This document shows positions 28,176 to 36,134 of a DNA stretch of 64,000 bases, one piece after another. The position numbers were made by a program, and so were the translations under genes. Under the pieces are notes generated by a model. It did no database searches, had not been told where the DNA came from, and saw nothing but the letters and a program-made list of their open reading frames with translations. Numbering within the stretch: position 1 is the first letter of the stretch; each line of letters starts with the position of its first letter. Origin of the DNA: Streptomyces sp. CB02056 (GTDB taxonomy: Bacteria; Actinomycetota; Actinomycetes; Streptomycetales; Streptomycetaceae); assembly GCF_001905545.1 (NCBI RefSeq), contig NZ_LIPD01000001.1:434001-498000 (forward strand), written 5' to 3'.

Positions 28176-29555
28176 TCAGACGACGGCGGGCCTTCCGGCC
28201 GCGGCGGCGTCCGGCTCCGGGCCGTCCTGGCCGGCCTGCCCCTCGACCTCCGCGAGGTCCAGGCCCCTGGTCTCCCGGCCGCAGAGCACCGCCAGGACGG
28301 TGACCGCCGCCGCGATGGCGACGTACACCGCGATGGGGGTGGCGCTGCCGTAGTCCTTGAGCAGTGCGGTGGCGATCAGCGGCGCCGGGGCGCCGGCCGC
28401 CACGGAGGAGAACTGGGCCCCGATCGAGGCGCCCGAGTACCGCATCCGGGTCGCGAACAGCTCGGAGAAGAAGGCGGCCTGGGGCGCGTACATGGCGCTG
28501 TGGAAGACCAGTCCGACGGTCACGGCGGCGAGCAGTGAGCCGAAGGACCTCGTGTCGACCAGGCCGAAGAAGACGAAGGCCCAGGCGCCCACCCCGACCG
28601 CGCCCACCAGGTAGACCGGCCTGCGCCCGACCCGGTCGGACAGCGCGCCGAACAGCGGGATCAGCGCGAACTGGATCGCGGAGGCGACCAGCACGGCGTT
28701 CAGCGCGGTCTGCTTGGAGAAGTGGGCGTGGTTGACGGCGTACACGAGCACGAACGTCGTCATCACGTAATAGGAGATGTTCTCCGCCATCCGCGCGCCC
28801 ATGGCCACCAGCACCTCCCGCCAGTGGTTCCGCAACACCTCGACCAGCGGCGGCCGTTCGGGAGCCTTCCGGGACTGCTGCGCCGCCAGCGCCTGCTTGA
28901 ACAGCGGCGACTCGTCCACCGCGAGCCGGATCCACATCCCGACCGCGACCAGCACCGCCGACAGCAGGAACGGCACCCGCCAGCCCCAGGCCAGGAACGC
29001 CGCGTCCGACTGCACCGCCGTCATCAGCGACAGCACCCCGGCCGCCAGCAGGTTCCCGGCCGGCGCCCCGCCCTGCGGCCAGGACGCCCAGAAGCCCCGC
29101 CGCCGCTGGTCCCCGTGCTCCGACACCAGCAGCACCGCGCCGCCCCACTCGCCGCCGAGCGCGAAGCCCTGCACCAGCCGCAGCACCGTCAGCAGCACCG
29201 GCGCCGCGACCCCGATCGAGTCGTACGTCGGCAGCAGTCCGATCGCCGTGGTCGACCCGCCCATCAGCAGCAGGCTCACCACCAGCAGTTTCTTCCGCCC
29301 CACCCGGTCCCCGAAGTGCCCGAACACCAGCGCCCCGAGCGGCCGCGCCGCGAAGCCGATCGCGTAGGTCAGGAAGGAGAGCAGCGTCCCGGTCAGCGGA
29401 TCGCTGTGCGGGAAGAACAGCTTCCCGAACACCAGGGCCGCCGCCGTTCCGTACAGGAAGTAGTCGTACCACTCGATCGTCGTGCCGATCAGGCTCGCAG
29501 CCACCACTCTCGGGAGTGAACTGCTCGCCGCCGTACCTCGTGCGGAGGTGCTCAT
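28176..29555 (-). CDS. MFS transporter, metabolite:H+ symporter (MHS) type
   Basis: A 459-aa membrane carrier with 12 predicted helices. The opening GTTIEWYDYFLYG and loop 2-3 GHFGDRVGRKKLL are signatures of the metabolite:proton symporter branch (ShiA/ProP/KgtP relatives), importing organic acids or zwitterions. Substrate is unknown; the neighbour encoding 3-hydroxybutyrate dehydrogenase suggests a short hydroxy acid. The ATG at 29555 (MSTSARG) is chosen. Upstream is a palindrome with a spaced GGTAGGAA motif shared with the dehydrogenase gene. Confidence 0.9.
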   Translation of the reverse strand: MSTSARGTAASSSLPRVVAASLIGTTIEWYDYFLYGTAAALVFGKLFFPHSDPLTGTLLSFLTYAIGFAARPLGALVFGHFGDRVGRKKLLVVSLLLMGGSTTAIGLLPTYDSIGVAAPVLLTVLRLVQGFALGGEWGGAVLLVSEHGDQRRRGFWASWPQGGAPAGNLLAAGVLSLMTAVQSDAAFLAWGWRVPFLLSAVLVAVGMWIRLAVDESPLFKQALAAQQSRKAPERPPLVEVLRNHWREVLVAMGARMAENISYYVMTTFVLVYAVNHAHFSKQTALNAVLVASAIQFALIPLFGALSDRVGRRPVYLVGAVGVGAWAFVFFGLVDTRSFGSLLAAVTVGLVFHSAMYAPQAAFFSELFATRMRYSGASIGAQFSSVAAGAPAPLIATALLKDYGSATPIAVYVAIAAAVTVLAVLCGRETRGLDLAEVEGQAGQDGPEPDAAAAGRPAVV

Positions 29556-29598
29556 GGCCACCACTTCCAGAACCAGGGGGGAGACGATGTCGCCACAA

Positions 29599-29653
29599 GG
29601 TAGGAAGCGGCCGACCCCGGGACTATGTGGGCGGCCCACACAGTCCCGGGGTC
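29599..29653 (-). promoter_or_regulatory. Promoter/operator region of the MFS gene with 41-bp palindrome
   Basis: A 20-bp inverted repeat (29613-29632 and 29634-29653, one mismatch) has the core ATGTGGGCGGCCCACA. GGTAGGAA lies 18 bp from ATGTGG (29599-29606). The same GGTAGGAA-N18-ATGTGG layout occurs before the dehydrogenase gene. On the coding strand TACCTT would be the -10 region. The palindrome may also work as a terminator for the upstream dehydrogenase gene. Confidence 0.6.
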
Positions 29654-29708
29654 GAATGTGCCCGCTCTCCCTATGAGAGGGATGGCCGGACCACGGAGCG
29701 CCCGCCGC

Positions 29709-30470
29709 TCAGTGCGCCGTCCAGCCACCGTCGACGGGGAGGCTGGCGCCGGTGATGTAGGAGGAGGCGGGGGAGCAGAGCCAGAGGGCGAGCTGGGCGA
29801 CCTCGTCGGGTTCGATGAGGCGCTTCACGGCGGTGCGGTCGAGCATGATCCGCTCGACCACCTCGTCCTCGGGGATGCCGTGGGCGAGCGCCTGGGCGGC
29901 GATCTGCTTCTCCACCAGGGGGGTCCGGACGTAGCCCGGGTTGACGCAGTTGCTGGTGACGCCGTACGGCGCGCCCTCCAGGGCGACGGTCTTGCTCAGG
30001 CCCTCCAGCGCGTGCTTCGCGGTGACGTACGCGGACTTGAACGCGCTGGCGCGCAGGCCGTGGACGGAGGAGATGTTGACGACCCGGCCCCACCCCTGCT
30101 CGTACATGTGCGGCAGGGTGCGGCGCAGGATGCGGAAAGGGGCCTCGACCATGACGCGCTGGATGAGGGTGAAGCGGTCGGGCGGGAACTCGTGCACGGG
30201 GGCGACGTGCTGGAGGCCCGCGTTGTTGACGACGATGTCGGCGTCGTCCGGGAGGGCGTCCACGGCCCCGGGGTCGGCGAGGTCGGTGACGATCGCGCGG
30301 CCGCCGATCCGCTCGGCGAGCTCCTCGGCCGGGCCGGCCGCGAGGTCGACGACGTAGACCCGGGCGCCGGCCCCGGCGAAGGCCTCGGCGCAGGCCCGGC
30401 CGATGCCCGAGGCGGCCCCGGTGACCATGGCCGTGCGCCCGGCGAGCGGGCGGGCAGTAGAGGTGTCCAT
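29709..30470 (-). CDS. 3-hydroxybutyrate dehydrogenase (SDR)
   Basis: A 253-aa NAD-dependent SDR. Rossmann motif TGAASGIGRA, then the family's VNNAGLQHVAPVHEFP, catalytic Ser in NISSVHGLRAS and Tyr/Lys in AYVTAKHALEG, and VNPGYVRTPLVEKQI. The QHVAPVHEFP segment is characteristic of D-3-hydroxybutyrate dehydrogenases, which convert 3-hydroxybutyrate to acetoacetate. The ATG at 30470 is preceded by no ribosome binding site; a -10-like TACCGT lies only 9 bp away, suggesting a leaderless or very short leader. It is followed on the same strand by the MFS gene. Confidence 0.88.
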   Translation of the reverse strand: MDTSTARPLAGRTAMVTGAASGIGRACAEAFAGAGARVYVVDLAAGPAEELAERIGGRAIVTDLADPGAVDALPDDADIVVNNAGLQHVAPVHEFPPDRFTLIQRVMVEAPFRILRRTLPHMYEQGWGRVVNISSVHGLRASAFKSAYVTAKHALEGLSKTVALEGAPYGVTSNCVNPGYVRTPLVEKQIAAQALAHGIPEDEVVERIMLDRTAVKRLIEPDEVAQLALWLCSPASSYITGASLPVDGGWTAH

Positions 30471-30478
30471 GGCCCAGA

Positions 30479-30557
30479 ACGGTAGGAATCCGGCGGCCCC
30501 GCTCCCATGTGGCGGACCGCCACAGCATCCCGCCAGGTTGTGGCGTCGTCCGCCATG
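30479..30557 (-). promoter_or_regulatory. Promoter/operator region of the dehydrogenase gene
   Basis: TGTGGCGG-A-CCGCCACA (30508-30524) is a perfect palindrome. GGTAGGAA (30481-30488) lies 18 bp from its ATGTGG, exactly as before the MFS gene. A second imperfect site, TGGCG-TCGTC-CGCCA, lies at 30541-30555. No good -35 box is visible, which would fit an activator-dependent promoter. Confidence 0.6.
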
Positions 30558-30838
30558 ACGGCGACCCGCGGCCCGAACGGCGGATCGACCCTCGGAGAGG
30601 CCCTCGGAGAGGCCCCCGGAACCACCGACGGTTCGGCTACGGAAGACCAAACCCCTCCCGGCTCCGCTTCCCCACAATGGGCGCGGTTGCTTCACCCGTT
30701 CGGTGGATTGCTCGGTCAGATCCACCCATAGCGCCCGAATGCTCGCTACATTCACGCCGATTCCCGACAGGGGGCGCCGCCCCAGGCCGCCGAAGTGCTG
30801 GTGAGGCCCGGTGCGACGTCCGAGAGGTGTTGACAGAC
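30558..30838. other. Divergent intergenic region between dehydrogenase and NsdA-like regulator
   Basis: Nothing coding is visible. It holds a short direct repeat (CCTCGGAGAGGCC twice, 30590-30615) and the leader of the regulator with GAGAGGTG near 30822. Confidence 0.4.
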
Positions 30839-32761
30839 ATGCCCCAACGGCCTGCAACCGACAGCCCGGCGTACGGACCGCTCGACCCGCTCGGCCAGCA
30901 CCGAGGTCCGGTCGGCCGGACCCTTCCGGACGCCCCCGACGCCCTGACCGCCGACGCCATGACCGCCGACACGCTGACGGCCGACGCCCTGACCGCCGAC
31001 GCGTCGACCACCGACACGTTGACCGCCGACGCCCCGGACGCCGACGACCTGCGGCTGCCGGTGCAGGCCACACCCGACCGGCACGAGAACCCCGTCGCGC
31101 CCGCCCCGGCCCGCGGCGCCGGCCACTCCGGCCCGGCCCCGCAGAACGGCCAGCTCGCGGCGCTGATCGAGGAGGCCGGCTTCTCGCACGCGGGCCTGGC
31201 CCGCCGGGTCGACCAGCTCGGCCTGGAGCACGGCCTCGACCTGCGCTACGACAAGACCTCGGTCACCCGCTGGCTGCGCGGCCAGCAGCCGCGCGGGGCC
31301 ACCCCGGCGCTGATCGCCGAGGTCTTCACCCGCCGGCTCGGCCGCCGCCTCACCGCCCAGGACCTCGGCCTGGACGCCTGCGCCCCGGTCTACGCGGGCC
31401 TGGAGTTCGCCGAGACGCCGCAGGAGGCGGTGGACATCGTGGCGAGCATGTGGCGCAAGGACAACGGCCCGCAGTCCGAGCTGCGCCGGATCGCCTTCAC
31501 CCCGGCCGGCCTGGTCGTCCCCAGCCGGGACTGGCTGATCGGCCGCACCGACGAGCGGGTCGCCCGGGACGGCTCCACCCTGGCCCGGCCGGACACCGCC
31601 ACCGGTCCACCCTCCGGCAGCGCCACCTCCGCGGCCATCACCGGCGCCCCGGCGCCGGGTGCGCCCGGCGCGTCCCCCGGGAGCCCGTTGCGCGGCCCGG
31701 CCCCCGGCGTCCCCGGGGCCCCCACCGCGCGCAGCACCGCCGGGACGACCGGCACCGCCCCCACCATCGGCCGGGTGCCGATCCAGAGCCGCCGGCCGCC
31801 GGTCGCCGTCGAGCCGCCGTACACCGACCCGGCCCGCGAGTCCCGCCCCACCCTGCGGGTCGGCCGCGGCGACATCGCCGCCATCCGCGCCGTCGGCGAC
31901 CTCTTCCGCGCGCTCGACCACGCCTACGGCGGCGGCCACGCCCGCCAGGCGCTGGTCCGCTACCTGGAGAGCGAGGCCGAGCCGATGCTGCGCGGCCGCT
32001 ACGGCGAGCAGATCGGCCGGGCCCTGTTCGGCGCCGTCGCCGACCTCACCAGGCTGGCCGGCTGGACGTCCTTCGACATCGCCGCGCACGGCCTCGCCCA
32101 GCGCTACTTCGTCCAGGCGCTGCGCCTCTCCCAGGCCGCCGGGGACCGCGCGCTCGGCGGCTACGTGCTGGTGACGATGAGCCAGCAGGCCGTCCACCTC
32201 GGCCACGGCCGGGAGGCGGTCCAGCTCGCCAGGGTCGCCCAACAGGGCGTGGGCACCGCCGTGCCGCCGGTCGTCCAGTCGCTGATGCACGCCGCCGAGG
32301 CGCGCGGGCACGGCCTGCTGGGCGACGTCCGGTCCTGCACCACCGCCCTGGTGCGCGCCGAGCGCGCCCTGGCGGCGGCCCGGACGGGCGACGAACTGCC
32401 CTCCTGGGCGCGGTACTTCGACGAGGCCCAGCTCTCCGACGAGTTCGCCCACTGCTACCGCGACCTCCAGCAGTGGCGGACGGCCGCGCAGCACGCCGAG
32501 AAGTCGCTGCGGCTGCGCTCGCCCGCCTACGCCCGCAGCCGGATCTTCTGCCGCCTGGTGCTGGCCACGGCCCGGCTCGGCATGGGGGACCTCGACGAGG
32601 CGTGCACCATGGCCACCGACGCGCTGCGGGCGGCGGGGGAGATGCGCTCGGCCCGCTCGCTGGAGTACGTCCGGGACTTCCACCGCCGCCTCACCCCCTA
32701 CCGCGGCAGCCCGGTGGCCCGCGCCTTCGAGGAAACGGCCCGGCAGGCGGGAGTGATCTGA
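30839..32761 (+). CDS. NsdA/NsdB-like regulator with TPR-type repeats
   Basis: A 640-aa protein. The N-terminal 70 residues are low complexity with a TADxLTADA tandem repeat. Residues about 105-185 resemble the N-terminal domain of the Streptomyces regulators NsdA and NsdB (LARRVDQLGLEHG, TSVTRWLRGQQPRG, EVFTRRLGRRLTAQDLGL). A Pro/Ala/Thr linker spans about 245-325, then helical TPR-like repeats to the end (RALFGAVADLTRLAGW, YFVQALRLSQAAGDRALGG). NsdA negatively controls sporulation and antibiotic production; the role of this one is unknown. The ATG at 30839 follows GAGAGGTG. Confidence 0.8.
   Translation: MPQRPATDSPAYGPLDPLGQHRGPVGRTLPDAPDALTADAMTADTLTADALTADASTTDTLTADAPDADDLRLPVQATPDRHENPVAPAPARGAGHSGPAPQNGQLAALIEEAGFSHAGLARRVDQLGLEHGLDLRYDKTSVTRWLRGQQPRGATPALIAEVFTRRLGRRLTAQDLGLDACAPVYAGLEFAETPQEAVDIVASMWRKDNGPQSELRRIAFTPAGLVVPSRDWLIGRTDERVARDGSTLARPDTATGPPSGSATSAAITGAPAPGAPGASPGSPLRGPAPGVPGAPTARSTAGTTGTAPTIGRVPIQSRRPPVAVEPPYTDPARESRPTLRVGRGDIAAIRAVGDLFRALDHAYGGGHARQALVRYLESEAEPMLRGRYGEQIGRALFGAVADLTRLAGWTSFDIAAHGLAQRYFVQALRLSQAAGDRALGGYVLVTMSQQAVHLGHGREAVQLARVAQQGVGTAVPPVVQSLMHAAEARGHGLLGDVRSCTTALVRAERALAAARTGDELPSWARYFDEAQLSDEFAHCYRDLQQWRTAAQHAEKSLRLRSPAYARSRIFCRLVLATARLGMGDLDEACTMATDALRAAGEMRSARSLEYVRDFHRRLTPYRGSPVARAFEETARQAGVI
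30944..31043 (+). repeat. In-frame tandem repeat coding for TADxLTADA
   Basis: About six copies of a 15-bp unit like CTGACCGCCGACGCC within the start of the regulator gene. Likely a slippage-prone array whose copy number may vary between strains. Confidence 0.75.
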
Positions 32762-32786
32762 GCGCGGAGGTGAACTGACCGGCGGA

Positions 32787-32811
32787 GTGCGTGGGGACGG
32801 GCCTCACGCAC
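32787..32811. terminator. Terminator hairpin between regulator and antiporter genes
   Basis: A 10-bp stem GTGCGTGGGG / CCTCACGCAC (one G-T pair) with loop ACGGG, between convergent genes. Confidence 0.55.
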
Positions 32812-32832
32812 CCGGCGTACGGAGGCCCGGGC

Positions 32833-34059
32833 CTACCAGCTCTCGGCCCGGACCCTCGGCTGATCCGCGTCGGCCGCCACCGGCGGCCGCGCGCCGCCGC
32901 GCACCCGATGCGCCGCCAGCGGGAACACCAGCACCGACAGCATCCCGGCGCCGACCAGCGCCGCCGCGGTGGAGGACGGCAGGTGCCCGGCGTCCACCTC
33001 GATGGTGGTGATCACCACGACCAGCGGCAGCGCCGTCGCCCCGTACAGCGCGAGCGCCGCGCGGTCGCGCAGGCCGAGCCCGGCCGGGGCGAGCAGCGCG
33101 GCGGGCAGCCCGCGCACGGCCAGGAAGAGCAGCAGGAACACCGGGACCAGCAGCAGCGTGCCCGGGTCGTCCAGCAGGGCGTCCAGGTCGAAGTTCATCC
33201 CGCTGACCACGAAGAACACCGGCACCAGGAAGCCGAAGCCGATGCCCTCCAGCTTGGCCTCGATCACCTCCTCCTCGGCCTGCCGGACGCCGGCCAGCAG
33301 CAGCCGGGAGACGATCCCGGCGACGAAGGCCCCGAGCAGCATGTCGAGGTCCAGCCAGAGCGCGGCGGCGACCATGGCGGCCAGCACCAGGATCACCGCG
33401 CGGATCGCGAACTGACCGGAGGTGCGCAGGGTCCGTTCGATCAGCCGGGTGGCCCAGGTCGGGCGAGGCCGGCGCGCGCCGAACACGGCGAGCGCGGTGA
33501 TCACCGCGAAGGCCCCGAGGATGACCGCCGTGCGGGCCGGGGAGTTGCCGCTGAGCAGGGCGGCGATCGCGATGATCGGTCCGAACTCGCCGACCGCCCC
33601 GGTGGCCATCACCAGGGAGCCGAAGGGCGTGGGCAGTTCACCGGAGTCGCGGAGGATCGGCAGGATGGTGCCGAGCGCCGTGGTGGTGAGCACCAGCCCG
33701 GCGAAGGCGCCGTCCAGCGGGTCCCGGTTGACCAGCGCGCCCACGCCGAGCCCGACGGCCACCGAGACCAGCCACGCGGTGCCCGCCCGTTTCAGCGGGC
33801 CGCCGCGCAGCTTGGCGAAGTCGATCTCGTAGCCGGCCAGGAACATCAGCATGGCCAGGCCGAACTGGGAGAGCGCGTCGACCAGGCCGTCGACGTGCGC
33901 CCAGCCCAGGACGTCCGGGCCGATCAGGACGCCGAGCACGATCTCGAACACGACGGTCGGGACGGCGATCCACCGCAGCAGCCGGTCGGCGAGCAGCGGG
34001 GCGGCCACGGCTGCGGCGGGGATCAGGATCAGGGTCAGCGGCTGGGCGGCGGCGCTCAC
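32833..34059 (-). CDS. Cation:proton antiporter (CPA2/KefB type)
   Basis: A 408-aa membrane protein with about 12 helices. Typical CPA2 elements: VPTVVFEIVLGVLIGPDVLGW near the start, FLAGYEIDFAKLRG, TTALGTILPILRDSG, ATGAVGEFGPIIAIAALL, and GFLVPVFFVVSGMNFDL. No C-terminal RCK/TrkA domain is present. Probably an Na+ or K+/H+ exchanger. The GTG at 34059 is the best start before the first helix; an upstream ATG at 34128 would add a non-family tail. Confidence 0.85.
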   Translation of the reverse strand: MSAAAQPLTLILIPAAAVAAPLLADRLLRWIAVPTVVFEIVLGVLIGPDVLGWAHVDGLVDALSQFGLAMLMFLAGYEIDFAKLRGGPLKRAGTAWLVSVAVGLGVGALVNRDPLDGAFAGLVLTTTALGTILPILRDSGELPTPFGSLVMATGAVGEFGPIIAIAALLSGNSPARTAVILGAFAVITALAVFGARRPRPTWATRLIERTLRTSGQFAIRAVILVLAAMVAAALWLDLDMLLGAFVAGIVSRLLLAGVRQAEEEVIEAKLEGIGFGFLVPVFFVVSGMNFDLDALLDDPGTLLLVPVFLLLFLAVRGLPAALLAPAGLGLRDRAALALYGATALPLVVVITTIEVDAGHLPSSTAAALVGAGMLSVLVFPLAAHRVRGGARPPVAADADQPRVRAESW

Positions 34060-34253
34060 CGCGCAACCGGCCGAACGGTCGAAACCATCCGATGAACGGT
34101 CAGAGCAGGCACCCCGGCATCCTGGCACGCCGTCGGTCTGTCACCCCGGCAGACCGCTGGTGTGTCCCGGTGCCCCGATGCGCTCCGGCGGTGGCAACGG
34201 CCGCCCCTGCCGCCCCGCCGCTCGGACCGCCCCGACGGCCACCCGTGCCGCCG

Positions 34254-35585
34254 TCAGGCCGCCGCCTCCGCCTCCCGGGCGTCCGCCGGGACGCCGAGGT
34301 CGCCCAGGACCGCCTGCGCCGCCCGCCGCCCGGAGACCAGCGCGCCCTGCACGGTGCTGGTGTCCCGGTGGTCCCCGGCGACGTACAGCCCGGCCAGCAG
34401 CCGCACCGGGCGGCGGGGGTTGTGCGGCGGCGGCATCGCGGGCAGCGCGTCCGGGACGTGCCGTACGCCGAGGAACTGCCAGCCCGAGGTCGGGACGTCG
34501 TACAGCTCGGTCAGCCGGGCCCGGACGGCCGGCTCCAGCCCGGCCGGGCCGCCCACGTCGAAGGCGCGCCGCCCGAGCACGGTGGTGGCGATCAGCGCCT
34601 GGCCGGCCGGGGCGTAGGACGGGTGCAGCTCGCTGAGCACCAGCGAGTGCGAGACCAGTGGCGGGTGCCCGTTCGGCCGGTCGCCGTCGAGCAGCAGGAC
34701 GGCCTCGCCCAGCGGGGCGGTGTCGGCCGCGTGGTAGAAGGTCGTGACGGGGTGGAAGTCCGGCAGCCGCAGCCCGGGCAGCAGTCCGGTGGCGGAGCGG
34801 GCGTCGGTGGCGACGATGACGGCCTGGGCGCCGATCCGCCCGTGCGCGAGGGTCTCGACGCCGTCCGCGGCGATCGAGGTGACCTGCACCCGGGTGCGGA
34901 CGGTTCCGGCGGGCAGGGCGGCGGCCAGCTGGGCCGGTACCGCCGCGATCCCGCCGGCGGGCAGACAGAGCCGCCCGCGCGCGTACGAGCGCAGCACCAG
35001 GTCGGCGATCCGGCTGCTGGTGCCGAGGGCCGGATCGGAGAGCAGCGCGCTGAGCAGCGGGCGCAGGAAGCCGTCCACGGTGCGCTGGGCGAGGCCGTGG
35101 CCGGCCAGTGCGCGGGCGGCGGTGGTCTCCGGGCGGGCCTGGAGCCGGCCGACCGGGGTGGTGGCGAGCCGGCCGAGCCGGCCGGCCAGCCGGGCCTTGT
35201 CCAGCGGGCTGCCGAGCGGGGCCCGGGCGGCGGCCTGCCGGGCGACGGCGAGCTGGGGGTCCCCGGCGCGGTACCGGCGGCCGGCGCTGTGCACCAGCAC
35301 GCCGGGCGCGAGCGGGCGCAGGTCGAGGCGGTCGAGGTCGAGCGTGCGGCGCAGCTCGGGGAAGGCGGTGTTCAGCAGGTGACTGCCGTCGTCGAGCCGG
35401 AATCCGTCCTGTTCGCGGGTGGCCATCCGGCCGCCGATCCGGTCGGTGGTCTCCAGGACCTGGACGTCGAGGCCGTGGCCGGTGAGCGCGCGGGCGGCGG
35501 CCAGGCCCGCGAGTCCGGCGCCGACCACGACGACGTCCGGGTCGGACGGCCGGCGGGCGCGGCGGGTGAAGTCGTACGTGGGCAC
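34254..35585 (-). CDS. FAD-dependent oxidoreductase (amine oxidase/phytoene desaturase superfamily)
   Basis: A 443-aa flavoprotein. The dinucleotide-binding motif VVVVGAGLAGLAAARAL lies near residue 20, followed by VLETTDRIGGRMAT (FAD contact), LPAGGIAAVPAQLA, and the C-terminal FAD motif LYVAGDHRDTSTVQGALVSG. It fits the superfamily of NAD(P)/FAD oxidoreductases with protoporphyrinogen oxidase and phytoene desaturase; the substrate is unknown. The GTG at 35585 follows GGAGGGAG. Confidence 0.87.
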   Translation of the reverse strand: MPTYDFTRRARRPSDPDVVVVGAGLAGLAAARALTGHGLDVQVLETTDRIGGRMATREQDGFRLDDGSHLLNTAFPELRRTLDLDRLDLRPLAPGVLVHSAGRRYRAGDPQLAVARQAAARAPLGSPLDKARLAGRLGRLATTPVGRLQARPETTAARALAGHGLAQRTVDGFLRPLLSALLSDPALGTSSRIADLVLRSYARGRLCLPAGGIAAVPAQLAAALPAGTVRTRVQVTSIAADGVETLAHGRIGAQAVIVATDARSATGLLPGLRLPDFHPVTTFYHAADTAPLGEAVLLLDGDRPNGHPPLVSHSLVLSELHPSYAPAGQALIATTVLGRRAFDVGGPAGLEPAVRARLTELYDVPTSGWQFLGVRHVPDALPAMPPPHNPRRPVRLLAGLYVAGDHRDTSTVQGALVSGRRAAQAVLGDLGVPADAREAEAAA

Positions 35586-35945
35586 TGGGGTGCTCCCTCC
35601 CTGGTCCCGGGGCTCCGGCCGACGCAGGCAGCGGGGTGCCGGGACACGGTCCGTGGAGGGTGATGCCCAGTCAGTACGAGCATCAGACAAGCGCATCGGG
35701 CCGGATCCGAGGGCCGGGGAGGGTTGTGCGGCACCGGGCGGGGGCGCGGTCACGGACAGTGCGCCGTGGTGGCCGGGTTCGGGGGTCGGCGGGAGCGTAC
35801 GGTCACCGGGGGCGTGCGACGCGCCCACCATGTGCTCCCGTGCGCCCCCTCCTCGGGCCCCCTCGGGCCGGGCCCGGCATATGCCGCTGGCCAGGGTGGA
35901 TGCCGCAGTCGGAGTACGCACGGCTCCGCACGCCCCGCGCGCACA
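35586..35945. other. Promoter region of the FAD oxidoreductase gene; no gene seen
   Basis: About 360 bp, GC-rich, without a supported gene. It contains the 10-bp palindrome GGCATATGCC at 35876-35885, which also occurs at 12917-12926, and GC-rich runs around 35840-35875. Confidence 0.4.
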
Positions 35946-35953
35946 CCCACGCG

Positions 35954-36134
35954 TCACATGCCCGCGCGCGCACCCATCCGTCACACCGCCGCGCGCACGC
36001 CCAGGCGTCGCGCCCCCGCGCGCACGCCCACCGATCACATCGCCGCGAGCACCGCCGCACGCACGCCGGCCCGTCACATCGCCGCGAGCACCGCCACACG
36101 CACGCCGGCCCGTCACATCGCCGCGAGCACCGCC
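35954..36134. repeat. Tandem repeat array (27-bp then 39-bp units) ending in the epimerase stop codon region
   Basis: Unit starts (TCACAT-type) fall at 35954, 35981, 36008, 36035, 36074 and 36113: three steps of 27 bp, then two of 39 bp. The last two 39-bp units are almost identical and duplicate the final codons of the epimerase gene (36113 carries its stop codon). The copies further away are more diverged. Confidence 0.85.

Noticed and set aside
35954-36134. CRISPR array
   Set aside because: Unit lengths of 27 and 39 bp are contiguous, with no unique spacers, and the array runs into a stop codon.
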